Positions 1 through 5,582 of a stretch of 12,758 bases of DNA are shown in pieces. The stretch is taken from contig JASLBD010000221.1 of assembly GCA_030146745.1 (NCBI GenBank), positions 1-12,758 on the forward strand, written 5' to 3'. The notes below the pieces were generated by a model, which was not told where the DNA came from, searched no databases, and worked only from the letters and a program-made list of their open reading frames with translations. A program made the position numbers and the translations under genes. The stretch comes from Allosphingosinicella sp. Lineage in GTDB: Bacteria > Pseudomonadota > Alphaproteobacteria > Sphingomonadales > Sphingomonadaceae. The stretch's first letter is position 1; each line of letters opens with the position of its first letter.

Positions 1-31
1 CGGTCATCACTTTCGAAAGAAGGTCACGCAT
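1..31 (-). CDS. Start of an unidentified gene, cut by the window edge
   Basis: Reading the minus strand, an ATG at 31-29 opens a frame MRDLLSKVMT that runs off the window without a stop. An AGGGAG ribosome-binding site lies about 7 nt upstream (around 41-46), which is why I treat it as a real start. Only ten residues are visible, so no family can be named. It lies 97 bp downstream of lipB on the same strand and could be co-transcribed with it. Confidence 0.45.
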   Translation of the reverse strand, partial: MRDLLSKVMT

Positions 32-127
32 TTAGAAACTCCCTAGGTTGGACGATTTGGACGGGATGGCCCCTTTTTTGCCAAATCGGTTTTGGACAAT
101 AAACGGAAAGGATAGTGCTCTCAAGCC

Positions 128-784
128 TTACTCGCGTCCCCCCTCCAGGGAGCGCAGGAACCCGCAGAGCCCTTCCCTCAGCGCCAGGTCGAAACGGTCC
201 TGCCTTGCGGACACTCCCATCTCGTCGAGGCTGGTCACTGGGAAGTCGGCAATACCGCACGGCACTATCCCTGAGAAGTGGGAAAGTTCCGGCGCCAGAT
301 TGACCGAGAATCCGTGATAGCTGACCCAGCGCCGCACCCTCACCCCGATCGCCCCGACCTTGGCCTCGCCGCTCGGCCCGTCCGCCCAGATCCCGATCCG
401 CCCGCCGGCCCGCCGCGCCTCGACCCCCAGGCGCGCGAGCGTCGCGATCATCCAGCCCTCGAGCGCATGGACGAAGCCGCGCACGTCCCGCCCCCGCCGG
501 TCGAGGTCGAGACACACGTAGCCGACCCTCTGCCCCGGCCCGTGATAGGTGTAGCGCCCGCCCCGCCCGGCGGCGAAGACCGGGAAGCCCGAAGGGTTGA
601 ACAGCTCCGAAGGATCGGCGCTGGTCCCGGCGGTGTAGAGCGGCGGGTGCTCGAGCAGCCAGACCAGCTCCGGGGCCGAGCCGGAGCGGATCGCCGCGGC
701 GCGCGCCTCCATCTCGGCGAGGGTCTCCGGATAGGGGCTAAGCCCCGGCGTCACCCGCCATTCGATATCGTCGTCTAAGCTCAC
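128..784 (-). CDS. lipB: Octanoyltransferase LipB (lipoyl-protein ligase B)
   Basis: LipB transfers the octanoyl group from octanoyl-ACP to the lipoyl domains of 2-oxoacid dehydrogenases and the glycine cleavage H protein in the cytoplasm; LipA then inserts the sulfurs. The 218-residue product has the usual family length. It shows the signature [17 protein letters not shown] (residues 73-89), the KVGAIGVRV segment with the expected catalytic lysine (Lys142), the SYHGFSVNL stretch (155-163) and the catalytic cysteine in IVPCGI (Cys176). The frame stays open further upstream, but the homology begins at GTG 784 (SLDDDIEW), which has a weak AAGGA site 5-6 nt before it. It follows a DUF1993 gene on the same strand after a 154-bp gap holding a palindromic repeat, so an own promoter or a long operon are both possible. 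No key residue is missing. Confidence 0.95.
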   Translation of the reverse strand: MSLDDDIEWRVTPGLSPYPETLAEMEARAAAIRSGSAPELVWLLEHPPLYTAGTSADPSELFNPSGFPVFAAGRGGRYTYHGPGQRVGYVCLDLDRRGRDVRGFVHALEGWMIATLARLGVEARRAGGRIGIWADGPSGEAKVGAIGVRVRRWVSYHGFSVNLAPELSHFSGIVPCGIADFPVTSLDEMGVSARQDRFDLALREGLCGFLRSLEGGRE

Positions 785-867
785 GGCCCGTCCTTCGCCG
801 CGCGGGCGGGCAAGGGCAAGCCGAATGCGCCCCGAAACGGGACCCGGGGGCGGTAGCGAAGCCGAAA

Positions 868-910
868 CCCCTCGCCCCGACCCTCTCCCCGCGGGGGAAA
901 GGGGGCTGCG
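868..910. repeat. Palindromic 'ccctctcccc' dispersed repeat, degenerate copy
   Basis: This GC-rich near-palindrome carries ccctctcccc (881-890) followed by a gggg-a-ggg arm. The same core recurs at 4391-4415 and 4475-4497, and a relative is found at 12569-12685. It fills most of the 154-bp gap between lipB and the DUF1993 gene; otherwise I see nothing in that gap. The arms here are imperfect, so a terminator role is doubtful. Confidence 0.5.
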
Positions 911-938
911 CCAGGCGCCCGTGAATGCGATACGCGGC

Positions 939-1511
939 CTAGGCCGCCGGAGCGGTGCCGGGCCTGAGATATCCGAACATGTGCGGCACGTAATCCGCCT
1001 TGCCGAGCGGAACGCCCGCCTGGCGGAGCAGGGCATAAGCGATCATCTGGTGGAACGCCGCCTGCGGCAGCGCCCAGTCGCGGACATAAAGCTCCCGGCT
1101 CATGTCGAAGATCATCCCGTTGGGCAGCGCGTGCTCGAGCGGTGCGTCGGGGGCGGCGTCGAGCTCGTCCGGCCCGACCGCGGCGAGCAGGTCCGAAGCC
1201 TCGGCCAGGCGCGCCCGCGCCTCGGCCCAGGTGCCGGGTCTTTCGCCGCCGTCGCGCCCCTCCTGCCGGACCTGGAGAACGGTCTCCGGCACCGTCTGGC
1301 CGCGGAGCCGGTAGACGGGCTCCTGCGCCTGGAAGGCGAGGAAGCGAAGCTGGGTCGCAAGCGGAAACATGTCGGGCGCGAGCCGGAGGGCGAGCAGCCC
1401 GTCCGGACCCCCCGGGCGCCCGGCGGCGAAGGCCTCCGCCTTGTCGAGCCATGAGGAAAGGGCGCCGAGCTGGTTGGCGAGCGAGGCGACGAGGAGCGGG
1501 GTGAGGTTCAT
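939..1511 (-). CDS. DUF1993 family protein
   Basis: The 190-residue product matches the DUF1993 pattern along its whole length. It has an N-terminal helix with LDKAEAFA (about residues 23-30), the conserved [16 protein letters not shown] block (about 41-56), a mid-protein glutamate-rich helix, and a C-terminal [32 protein letters not shown] block, here residues about 146-173. DUF1993 proteins resemble DinB-like four-helix bundles, and their biochemical role is not established. ATG 1511 begins the conserved N-terminus ([15 protein letters not shown]); the ribosome-binding site is weak. There are no signal peptide or membrane segments, so it is cytoplasmic. It is the first of a minus-strand run leading to lipB. 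I am confident of the family, not of the function. Confidence 0.88.
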   Translation of the reverse strand: MNLTPLLVASLANQLGALSSWLDKAEAFAAGRPGGPDGLLALRLAPDMFPLATQLRFLAFQAQEPVYRLRGQTVPETVLQVRQEGRDGGERPGTWAEARARLAEASDLLAAVGPDELDAAPDAPLEHALPNGMIFDMSRELYVRDWALPQAAFHQMIAYALLRQAGVPLGKADYVPHMFGYLRPGTAPAA

Positions 1512-1582
1512 TCCGGCGCTTGTGGGCCCAACCCGCGTGCGGGTTCAAGCCCGGAAGCGGCCGACCTCCCAACGGAATGCTC

Positions 1583-1604
1583 GTGCCAGCAACGTAGCTG
1601 GCAC
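1583..1604. repeat. Stem-loop repeat of the 'gtgccag...ctggcac' family
   Basis: GTGCCAG (1583-1589) and CTGGCAC (1598-1604) form a perfect 7-bp stem around an eight-base loop containing acgtag. Relatives lie at 1992-2061, 3602-3621 (opposite orientation) and in shortened form at 5555-5567. The copy at 1583 lies in a 577-bp gene-free stretch (1512-2088) that is made almost entirely of dispersed repeats. Confidence 0.6.
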
Positions 1605-1630
1605 GTAGCTCGCACCAGCGTTTCCCGGCT

Positions 1631-1660
1631 CGTCATGCCGGACTCGATCCGGCATCCACC
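1631..1660. repeat. Dispersed 'gatccgg' palindromic repeat, minus-facing copy
   Basis: The segment starts cgtcatgccggactcgatcc and continues with ggcatccacc. It is the reverse-strand form of the repeat found in plus orientation at 2424-2446 and 4583-4705, and it is nearly identical, flanks included, to 4515-4546. The core is an imperfect palindrome (ccggactcgatccgg). Repeats of this type are common between genes in sphingomonads and other alphaproteobacteria. Confidence 0.75.
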
Positions 1661-1763
1661 TTGTTCCTTCGTCGCCAGGCCCGGCTGGGGTGGGTGGAGC
1701 CGGATCCGGCGGCGCTGCCGGAGCCTGGCGGGCAGCGTCGGTGAGGGCGGGGCGGCTGCTTTT

Positions 1764-1900
1764 GGTTCGCACAAAGCTCACGAAGGGCACGAAGAGGAGA
1801 GGGCCGAAGGCCCAGGAAGATCTCCAGAAATCGGGAGCTGTCGGGCATTGGCGGAGGCGGCGCCGGCGCCTTTGTGATCCTAGTGGGCTTCGTGCGAACC
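1764..1900. other. 137-bp element bounded by 18-bp inverted repeats
   Basis: The left end ggttcgcacaaagctcac (1764-1781) is matched by the reverse complement of gtgggcttcgtgcgaacc (1883-1900) at 16 of 18 positions. The interior has a short directly repeated cacgaag motif and no credible open frame. The size, terminal inverted repeats and position between other repeats suggest a MITE-like or REP-derived element, or a structured transcript; I see no transposase and no clear target-site duplication. It is the most defined unit in the gene-free stretch 1512-2088. Confidence 0.55.
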
Positions 1901-1991
1901 ATATCTTCCAGCTCCGGCGCGAGCACGGACTCGGCGAGAGGTCTCACGCAAAGCCGCCAGGCCGCGAGGGGCCGGCCGTCACGGTGCGGCC

Positions 1992-2061
1992 GCCACGGTG
2001 CCAGGCACGTAGCTGGGCAAGCCACGGTGCCAGGCACGTAACTGGCACGTAGCTGGCACGG
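1992..2061. repeat. Tandem copies of the 'gccacggtgccaggcacgta' repeat
   Basis: A 25-bp unit beginning gccacggtgccaggcacgta starts at 1992 and again at 2021 (29-bp period) with one difference, and a third partial unit ends at 2061. Each unit can pair GTGCCAG with a following CTGGCAC. The family matches 1583-1604 and 3602-3621. It lies just downstream of the small gene that ends at 2089. Confidence 0.7.
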
Positions 2062-2088
2062 CCTGGAAGGCGGCCGCCGCCGAAAGGC

Positions 2089-2319
2089 TCAGGCCAAAGG
2101 GAAGCTCCGGCGCTCGCCGTGTGAGCGCGCGGCCGTCTCGCCGGCCTCGTTGTTCACCCGGACATAGACGCCGCGGTCGCCGGCATCGACCAGCTCCGCA
2201 TCCGGATCGCCATCGCGAATCGCCGGCAGCAAGGCGCGCACCTCCTCCGCCGTTCCCGCTATCGCTATCAGCTTGGGAAATTCAGGCCGCTCGGCCTTCT
2301 CGCGCCTGTTCCATCTCAT
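2089..2319 (-). CDS. Small hypothetical protein (76 aa)
   Basis: I do not recognise a family. The frame starts at ATG 2319 with a GGGGGGAG purine run ending 1-2 nt before it, so the effective ribosome-binding contact would be with its 5' part. The product begins with a basic tip (MRWNRREKAE), followed by a compact alpha/beta-looking core FPKLIAIAGTAEEVRALLPAIRDG... ending GVYVRVNNEAG, and a polar tail. The alternating hydrophobic strands and lack of membrane segment suggest a small cytoplasmic protein. It stands alone among repeats. The ordered composition and ribosome-binding site favour a real gene, but a chance open frame in GC-rich DNA cannot be excluded. Confidence 0.55.
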   Translation of the reverse strand: MRWNRREKAERPEFPKLIAIAGTAEEVRALLPAIRDGDPDAELVDAGDRGVYVRVNNEAGETAARSHGERRSFPLA

Positions 2320-2388
2320 TCTCCCCCCTGAGCCTAAACGTCCGGGCCATGCAACTCAGAAGCGGACGGCTGCGACCGGTTCACCTTG

Positions 2389-2446
2389 TCTTCCGCGTTC
2401 GCGGGGGCTTGGAGAAGATGGATCCCGGATCAAGTCCGGGATGACG
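2389..2446. repeat. 58-bp composite dispersed repeat, plus-facing
   Basis: The segment begins tcttccgcgttcgcgggggc and ends with the palindromic core cccggatcaagtccggga (2424-2441) plus tgacg. Almost the same 58 bp recurs at 4548-4605, with two differing bases near the middle. The core also occurs alone at 3762-3780 (variant) and 4018-4036 (variant). It separates the small gene at 2089-2319 from the broken gene at 2468-3290. Confidence 0.8.
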
Positions 2447-2467
2447 GGGCGGAGGTTTGCGACCGGT

Positions 2468-3148
2468 TCACCGCGTTCCCGTTTCGGGACGCCGGTCGGA
2501 CAGGGCCGGGCGGGAGGCGGTGTAGCGGGCGCCGGGACGGGCGAAGGTGAGCGAGATCGTCCGGTCCTGCGGCAGATGGCCCGCGGCGGCGGGGAAGGGG
2601 GGCCTGCGCGAAATGAAGCCTTCCTTGTCGGCATGGCCAGCCCCGGCGAAGGCGATGACGAGGCTGCGCGGCGCCTTGCCCGCGGCGGATTCCAGCGCCT
2701 TGGCCATGGCGGCCTCGCGCATCGGCGACGTGCCGGGCTGGGGCCCGCGGTCGAAGGCGATGAGGGTCAGTGGGAGGGACGCGGGCCGCGTCCGCCCGAT
2801 CCGGCGCGCGGCTTCGATGAGGCCGGCGATGGCGGCCGTGGTCCGGCCGCCTTCCTCCTTCCATCCGGGCGAGTCGAGCAGCGCCTGGCGCGCCTCGCTG
2901 CCGCCGTCCGACTCCATGTAGCGGTCGAGCGCGGGCTGATCCCCGGCGGGAAGCTCGACCGCCACGACCAGCGGCGCCCGCGCTTCGCCGCGTGGCAGAC
3001 CAGGTCCACCGCGACGCCCGGCATCTCGACCGTGCCGTGATATTCACCGAGCATCAGGTAGGCGAGGCCCGGTTTGTCCAGCAAACGGTCGACGCCGGAA
3101 AGCGGTCCGCAGGGCGGGGCGGCGGCGGGGCTGCCGCGAGGGAGAGGG
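2468..3148 (-). pseudogene. Broken ChaN/EreA-like secreted protein, main body
   Basis: Conserved-looking protein is spread over several frames. One frame gives CGPLSGVDRLLDKPGLAYLM followed by LGEYHGTVEMPGVAVDLVCH (about 3120-2985). After about 2975 the homology continues one base out of phase as PLVVAVELPAGDQPALDRYM, then SDGG...GWKEEGG, LTLIAFDRG, MREAAMA and LVIAFAGAGHADKEG. The order LGE-x-HG, then (V/A)xELP, then IAFD, then A-G-x-HA resembles the ChaN/EreA/TIKI group of metal-dependent hydrolase-like or haem-binding proteins; this is a pattern judgement. A one-base loss near 2970-2980 breaks the frame. A signal-peptide-like stretch (ALSALSLAAAP) lies in a third frame just upstream. The C-terminus jumps directly from ISLTFA to PGARYTASRPALS, so about 40 residues appear to be missing there; they seem to sit upstream instead (see 3149-3290). 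Confidence 0.6.
2497..2537. repeat. 41-bp exact direct repeat, copy 1
   Basis: These 41 bases, beginning cggacagggccgggcgggag, are identical to 3149-3189, 652 bp away in the same orientation. On the minus strand both encode PGARYTASRPALS. The repeat is inside the pseudogene and marks a duplication or rearrangement boundary. Confidence 0.9.
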
Positions 3149-3189
3149 CGGACAGGGCCGGGCGGGAGGCGGTGTAGCGGGCGCCGGGA
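3149..3189. repeat. 41-bp exact direct repeat, copy 2
   Basis: Identical over 41 bases to 2497-2537. The spacing of 652 bp is not a multiple of three, so the two copies cannot both be read in one continuous frame. Confidence 0.9.
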
Positions 3190-3290
3190 TGATAGATTCC
3201 GTCGAAGCCGCTCCTGATCGCGGGATCGAGGACGATTCCGCGCGGCAGGGCCGGCTCGCGCACCGGCATGGCGTAGGCGGTGCAGCCCCT
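3149..3290 (-). pseudogene. Displaced C-terminal fragment of the ChaN/EreA-like gene
   Basis: The minus strand from about 3290 encodes RGCTAYAMPVREPALP, then GIVLDPAIRSGFDGIYHPGA and RYTASRPALS. The GFDGIY...TAS-PA ending looks like the C-terminus of the same kind of protein as the body at 2468-3148, yet it precedes the body's N-terminus in the direction of reading. The last 13 residues are encoded by the 41-bp repeat shared with the other end of the body. The simplest inference is a tandem duplication followed by internal deletions, leaving a circularly permuted remnant. No good start codon and ribosome-binding site precede it. Confidence 0.5.
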
Positions 3291-3409
3291 CGGGCTCGAC
3301 CGGGTCGGGGGCCGTTGGACGCGGGCGTCTGCCTTTAAGGGTGACAGTCATAGCGACAGTCACCAGGTCGCCTGCCGGAGGATCAGACCCCCTCCTTACC
3401 TATGAAGAT

Positions 3410-3538
3410 CTAATCCTTCGACTTCTCTTTTCGCTTGGCCTCGAGCTCGCGCTGCTTCTTGTTGAGTGATGTCTTGCTGCCGCCGGCCGCAGCGAAGCGG
3501 CGGGCGTATTCCGGGTCGTCCAAATAGGGGTTGGTCAT
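3410..3538 (-). CDS. Small basic hypothetical protein (42 aa)
   Basis: ATG 3538 has a GGAGG site 5 nt upstream, a strong choice over the longer open frame that starts at 3631 within a repeat. The product MTNPYLDDPEYARRFAAAGG... ends with a very charged helix rich in lysine, arginine and glutamate (KKQRELEAKRKEKSKD). It has no signal peptide or membrane segment. I do not recognise a named family. The acidic/aromatic N-terminus followed by a charged helix is a plausible small cytoplasmic or nucleic-acid-associated protein, which is inference only. The stretch 3291-3409 between it and the pseudogene shows nothing else. Confidence 0.65.
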   Translation of the reverse strand: MTNPYLDDPEYARRFAAAGGSKTSLNKKQRELEAKRKEKSKD

Positions 3539-3601
3539 ACTTGCCTCCGCCGGTTGAACGACGGGCTCGGAGAGCGGTTGCGCAGAGAAAACACGTCGCG
3601 C

Positions 3602-3621
3602 GCCAGGTACGTTGCTGGCAC
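3602..3621. repeat. Stem-loop repeat of the 'gtgccag...ctggcac' family, reverse copy
   Basis: The plus strand reads gccaggtacgttgctggcac. Its complement is the same unit as 1583-1604, with a variant arm. It lies in the upstream region of the 42-residue gene. Confidence 0.55.
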
Positions 3622-3692
3622 CGATGCCCACCGCCGTTCTGACCGCAGCGCTTGGCAGGCCTCACCACTGGAACGCCTTGTGAAGGAGGCGA

Positions 3693-3932
3693 AGGATGGC
3701 TGCTGGGCAGCTTAATCGAAGCAGGGGTTCAGGGCTAGGCGCGGCAAAGCCGCGCCGTGATCCCGGATCAGGTCCGGGACAGGCTCGGTCCTTCGCAGGC
3801 CCGGGACGAGTTCGCTCGGCTTCAGGCCGAGCGCCTCGCCGGCCGGCCTGCGCCGACTCCGTTCGCTGCTCACGATCGCTTCGCGATCGTTTCGCTGCTC
3901 ATGGGCGGCTTGGCTGATGGCTGCTGCGCAGC
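3693..3932. repeat. Cluster of hairpins and short direct repeats, no gene
   Basis: This stretch holds gatggctgctgggcagc (3693-3709) and its near copy gatggctgctgcgcagc (3916-3932). It also has a perfect hairpin GGCGCGGC-aaa-GCCGCGCC (3739-3757), a variant of the ccggatcaggtccgg repeat (3764-3778), and the palindrome acgatcgcttcgcgatcgt (3872-3890) flanked on each side by ttcgctgctca. A 73-residue open frame starting at 3696 behind a good purine run is made wholly of these repeats, and I do not call it. Up to 4013 I see no further feature. Confidence 0.6.
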
Positions 3933-4013
3933 ATAACCTCTCACGTCGTGCGCTGCTGGCGCGGTTGTCGCCGTGCCTTTGGTGGGGAGCGCGGCGCCTG
4001 CGCCTGCGCCAAG

Positions 4014-4078
4014 GTGGACCCCGGATCAAGTCCGGGGTGACGGAACGGGGCCGGGTGACGGAACGGGGCCGGGTGACG
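4014..4078. repeat. Palindromic core repeat followed by an 18-bp tandem repeat
   Basis: The core ccccggatcaagtccgggg (4019-4037) is a variant of the dispersed repeat. It runs into gtgacggaacggggccgg, which is present exactly twice (4037-4054 and 4055-4072) before gtgacggg. The repeats sit where the start of the small conserved gene at 4093-4391 should be, and they may have replaced its start codon. Confidence 0.7.
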
Positions 4079-4092
4079 GGGAGGGCCGGGGT

Positions 4093-4391
4093 GTCGGGCG
4101 GTGGGAGCGGGCGCTTGCCCGGCTCCAGGCCGCCAAGGCGGAGGTGCGGGCGGTGGAGCGGGCGACGGCGGGGGGACGGCGGCGGAGGAGGAGGCGCTCG
4201 AGGCGGTCTATATGGACCGGCTCGGGGAGCATAGCGCGGCGCTGCTTCGGCTGATGAAGGTTCGGTCGCCGGACCTGGCGGCGCTGGCGGTGAAGATCGA
4301 GCTGGCCATCGACCAGGAGGTGGGGTCGCTGACCGGCGGGGAAGTGTGCCTGGCGATTCTGAAGCGCGATGTCAGGCGGCTGATGAGGTGA
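4093..4391 (+). pseudogene. Small conserved sphingomonad-type protein gene, frameshifted
   Basis: The N-terminal half reads WERALARLQAAKAEVRAVER in one frame (from W at 4102). The C-terminal half reads EEEALEAVYMDRLGEHSAAL, LRLMKVRSPDLAALAVKIEL and TGGEVCLAILKRDVRRLMR in the frame one base back. The two halves together look like a small protein type I associate with sphingomonad genomes (PDLAALAxK, then a helix with LxxLKRDxRRL); no function is known to me. The switch falls in a run of six G at 4170-4175. That run forms G GGG GGA in the upstream frame, and -1 slippage there would give ...ATAGGTAAEEEAL.... It may therefore be a decayed gene, a sequencing error in a homopolymer, or a programmed frameshift. 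No start codon with a ribosome-binding site is visible in the upstream frame, which favours decay. Confidence 0.55.
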
Positions 4392-4415
4392 CCCTCTCCC
4401 CGGAGGGGAGAGGGT
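4391..4415 (+). terminator. Perfect 11-bp hairpin at the stop of the frameshifted gene
   Basis: ACCCTCTCCCC (4391-4401) pairs perfectly with GGGGAGAGGGT (4405-4415) around a three-base loop. It starts on the last base of the TGA stop. There is no T-run after it, so it is a terminator-like hairpin or simply a copy of the dispersed ccctctcccc repeat. Confidence 0.5.
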
Positions 4416-4474
4416 AGGGAGAGGGGGTCCGGCGTCCGCGATCGGCCTTCCACCGCCGAACCCCCTCACCCCGG

Positions 4475-4497
4475 CCCTCTCCCCATTGGGGAGAGGG
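4475..4497. repeat. Palindromic 'ccctctcccc' repeat, perfect copy
   Basis: CCCTCTCCCC-att-GGGGAGAGGG is a perfect 10-bp stem-loop. It is the second intact copy of the family within 110 bp of 4391-4415, facing the same way, and the intervening DNA shows no gene. Confidence 0.7.
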
Positions 4498-4514
4498 GGA
4501 GCGGAGCGACGGGC

Positions 4515-4705
4515 TCGTCATGCCGGACTCGATCCGGCAGCCACCTTTCTTCCGCGTTCGCGGGGGCTTGATGAAGATGGATCCCGGATCAAGTCCGGGA
4601 TGACGGTTCTCGCACGCCCGGATCAAGTCCGGGATGACGGTTCTCGCACGCCCGGATCAAGTCCGGGATGACGCCAAGCACTCCCGGATCAAGTCCGGGA
4701 TGGCG
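4515..4705. repeat. Compound array of the 'cccggatcaagtccggga' repeat
   Basis: A minus-facing unit (4515-4546) is followed by the 58-bp composite unit (4548-4605) and three further plus-facing cores starting at 4617, 4651 and 4683. The cores starting at 4583, 4617 and 4651 have an exact 34-bp period, and the linker gttctcgcac is identical between them. The array ends about 45 bp before the start codon of the double helix-turn-helix gene. The open frame runs backwards into the array (the upstream ATG at 4668 is repeat sequence), which is why I reject that start. Confidence 0.85.
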
Positions 4706-4751
4706 CAAAAATGAAGGAGATTCCCGGTTCGCCTCATGTTCCAATACGGCC

Positions 4752-5582
4752 ATGAGCGGGAAGCGCAGATCGCCTGGGCGCAGGCCGATAATCGACGCCG
4801 GGGCGAAGGTCGCGATGCTCGCGGCTTTGCGCGAGGGGCGGGGGCTCGGCGAGGTGGCGGCGGCTTACGGGGTGACGCTCCAGGCTTTCTATTCGGCGCG
4901 GCGGCGCGATCGCGTGTTCGCGGCGGCGTGGAAGGACGCGCACGCGCTTTCGGCGGAGGCGGAGCGGCGGCCGGTGGAGGCGGGGGGCGAAGGGGCCGAG
5001 GGGGACGAAGGGGACGAGGTGCTCATCGCCTCGAACAACCGGCGGCTGATGCAGCGGCGCAGGATGCGGCACGTGCGGTTCGACGCCGGGCGTAAGGGGG
5101 TGTTCCTCGACCATTTCGCCCGAAGCTGCGACCTGCTCGCCGCCGCGGCCGCCGCGGGGGTCTGCGAGCGGACCGTCTACAATCATCTTCGAAGCGATGC
5201 GGCCTTCGCCGAGGCCTTCCCGGCGGCGCTCGGCGAGGGCTATCGGCGGCTCGAGGCGGAGTCGGTCCGGCGGCGGCTCGAGGCGCAACGGCGGCTCCGG
5301 GCGGCGATCGAGGCGGCCGAGGAGAAAGGGGAGCCGATCCCGGCCGCCGAGGAGGGCGTGGAGTTCGACCGGGCGATGAAGCTGCTCGAACGGTGGGAGC
5401 GTCGGGACGGTCGGCTCGGGCGGCGGGAGGTCGGCCGCGGCCACCAGCGGCGCTTGACGTTCGAGGAGGCGATCGTGGCGCTCGACAGGAAGATGCGCGC
5501 CCTCGGCCTGCCCAGGGGAGTCGCTCCGCCGGCGGGCGCCGGCGAGGGGCATAAGGTGCCTGGCACCAAGGATGAATCCTAG
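4752..5582 (+). CDS. Double helix-turn-helix protein, terminase-small-subunit-like
   Basis: The 276-residue protein has a basic N-terminus and a first helix-turn-helix-like module (about residues 15-55: GLGEVAAAYGVTLQAFYSAR RRD.VFAAAW). An acidic linker follows (about 76-90), then a second module (about 114-160: FLDHFARSCDLLAAAAAAGV, CERTVYNHLRSDAAFAEAFP). A long charged coiled helix (165-193) and a basic tail finish it. Such paired modules resemble phage terminase small subunits and related DNA-binding proteins; sphingomonads carry several of these without a nearby prophage. I infer a DNA-binding role and no more. ATG 4752 begins the structured part but lacks a clear ribosome-binding site. 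The last residues (HKVPGTKDES) come from a ggtgcctggcacc repeat (5555-5567), so the C-terminus may have been extended by repeat insertion. It is convergent with the LytTR gene. Confidence 0.75.
   Translation: MSGKRRSPGRRPIIDAGAKVAMLAALREGRGLGEVAAAYGVTLQAFYSARRRDRVFAAAWKDAHALSAEAERRPVEAGGEGAEGDEGDEVLIASNNRRLMQRRRMRHVRFDAGRKGVFLDHFARSCDLLAAAAAAGVCERTVYNHLRSDAAFAEAFPAALGEGYRRLEAESVRRRLEAQRRLRAAIEAAEEKGEPIPAAEEGVEFDRAMKLLERWERRDGRLGRREVGRGHQRRLTFEEAIVALDRKMRALGLPRGVAPPAGAGEGHKVPGTKDES
5555..5567. repeat. Short ggtgcctggcacc palindrome inside a gene end
   Basis: This 13-bp palindrome is a shortened relative of the gtgccag/ctggcac stem-loops. It lies within the last codons of the double helix-turn-helix gene, just before the shared CTAG stop site. 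Confidence 0.45.

Noticed and set aside
1535..1555. tRNA T-arm-like sequence gggttcaagccc
   Set aside because: No acceptor stem, anticodon arm or D-arm can be formed around it.
3696..3917. 73-codon frame starting behind a good purine run
   Set aside because: Its whole length is built from repeats and hairpins, and the composition is arginine/serine/glycine-rich with no ordered protein pattern.
4583..4705. Possible CRISPR array (regular repeats)
   Set aside because: The linkers are about 10-15 bases and identical to one another, the repeats are palindromic and also occur elsewhere singly, and no cas gene is near.
4752..5582. Prophage, suggested by the terminase-small-subunit-like protein and by the holin-like gene at 9590-10045
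   Set aside because: There is no large terminase, portal, capsid, endolysin or integrase. The holin-like gene sits in a chromosomal stress operon with DUF3618.
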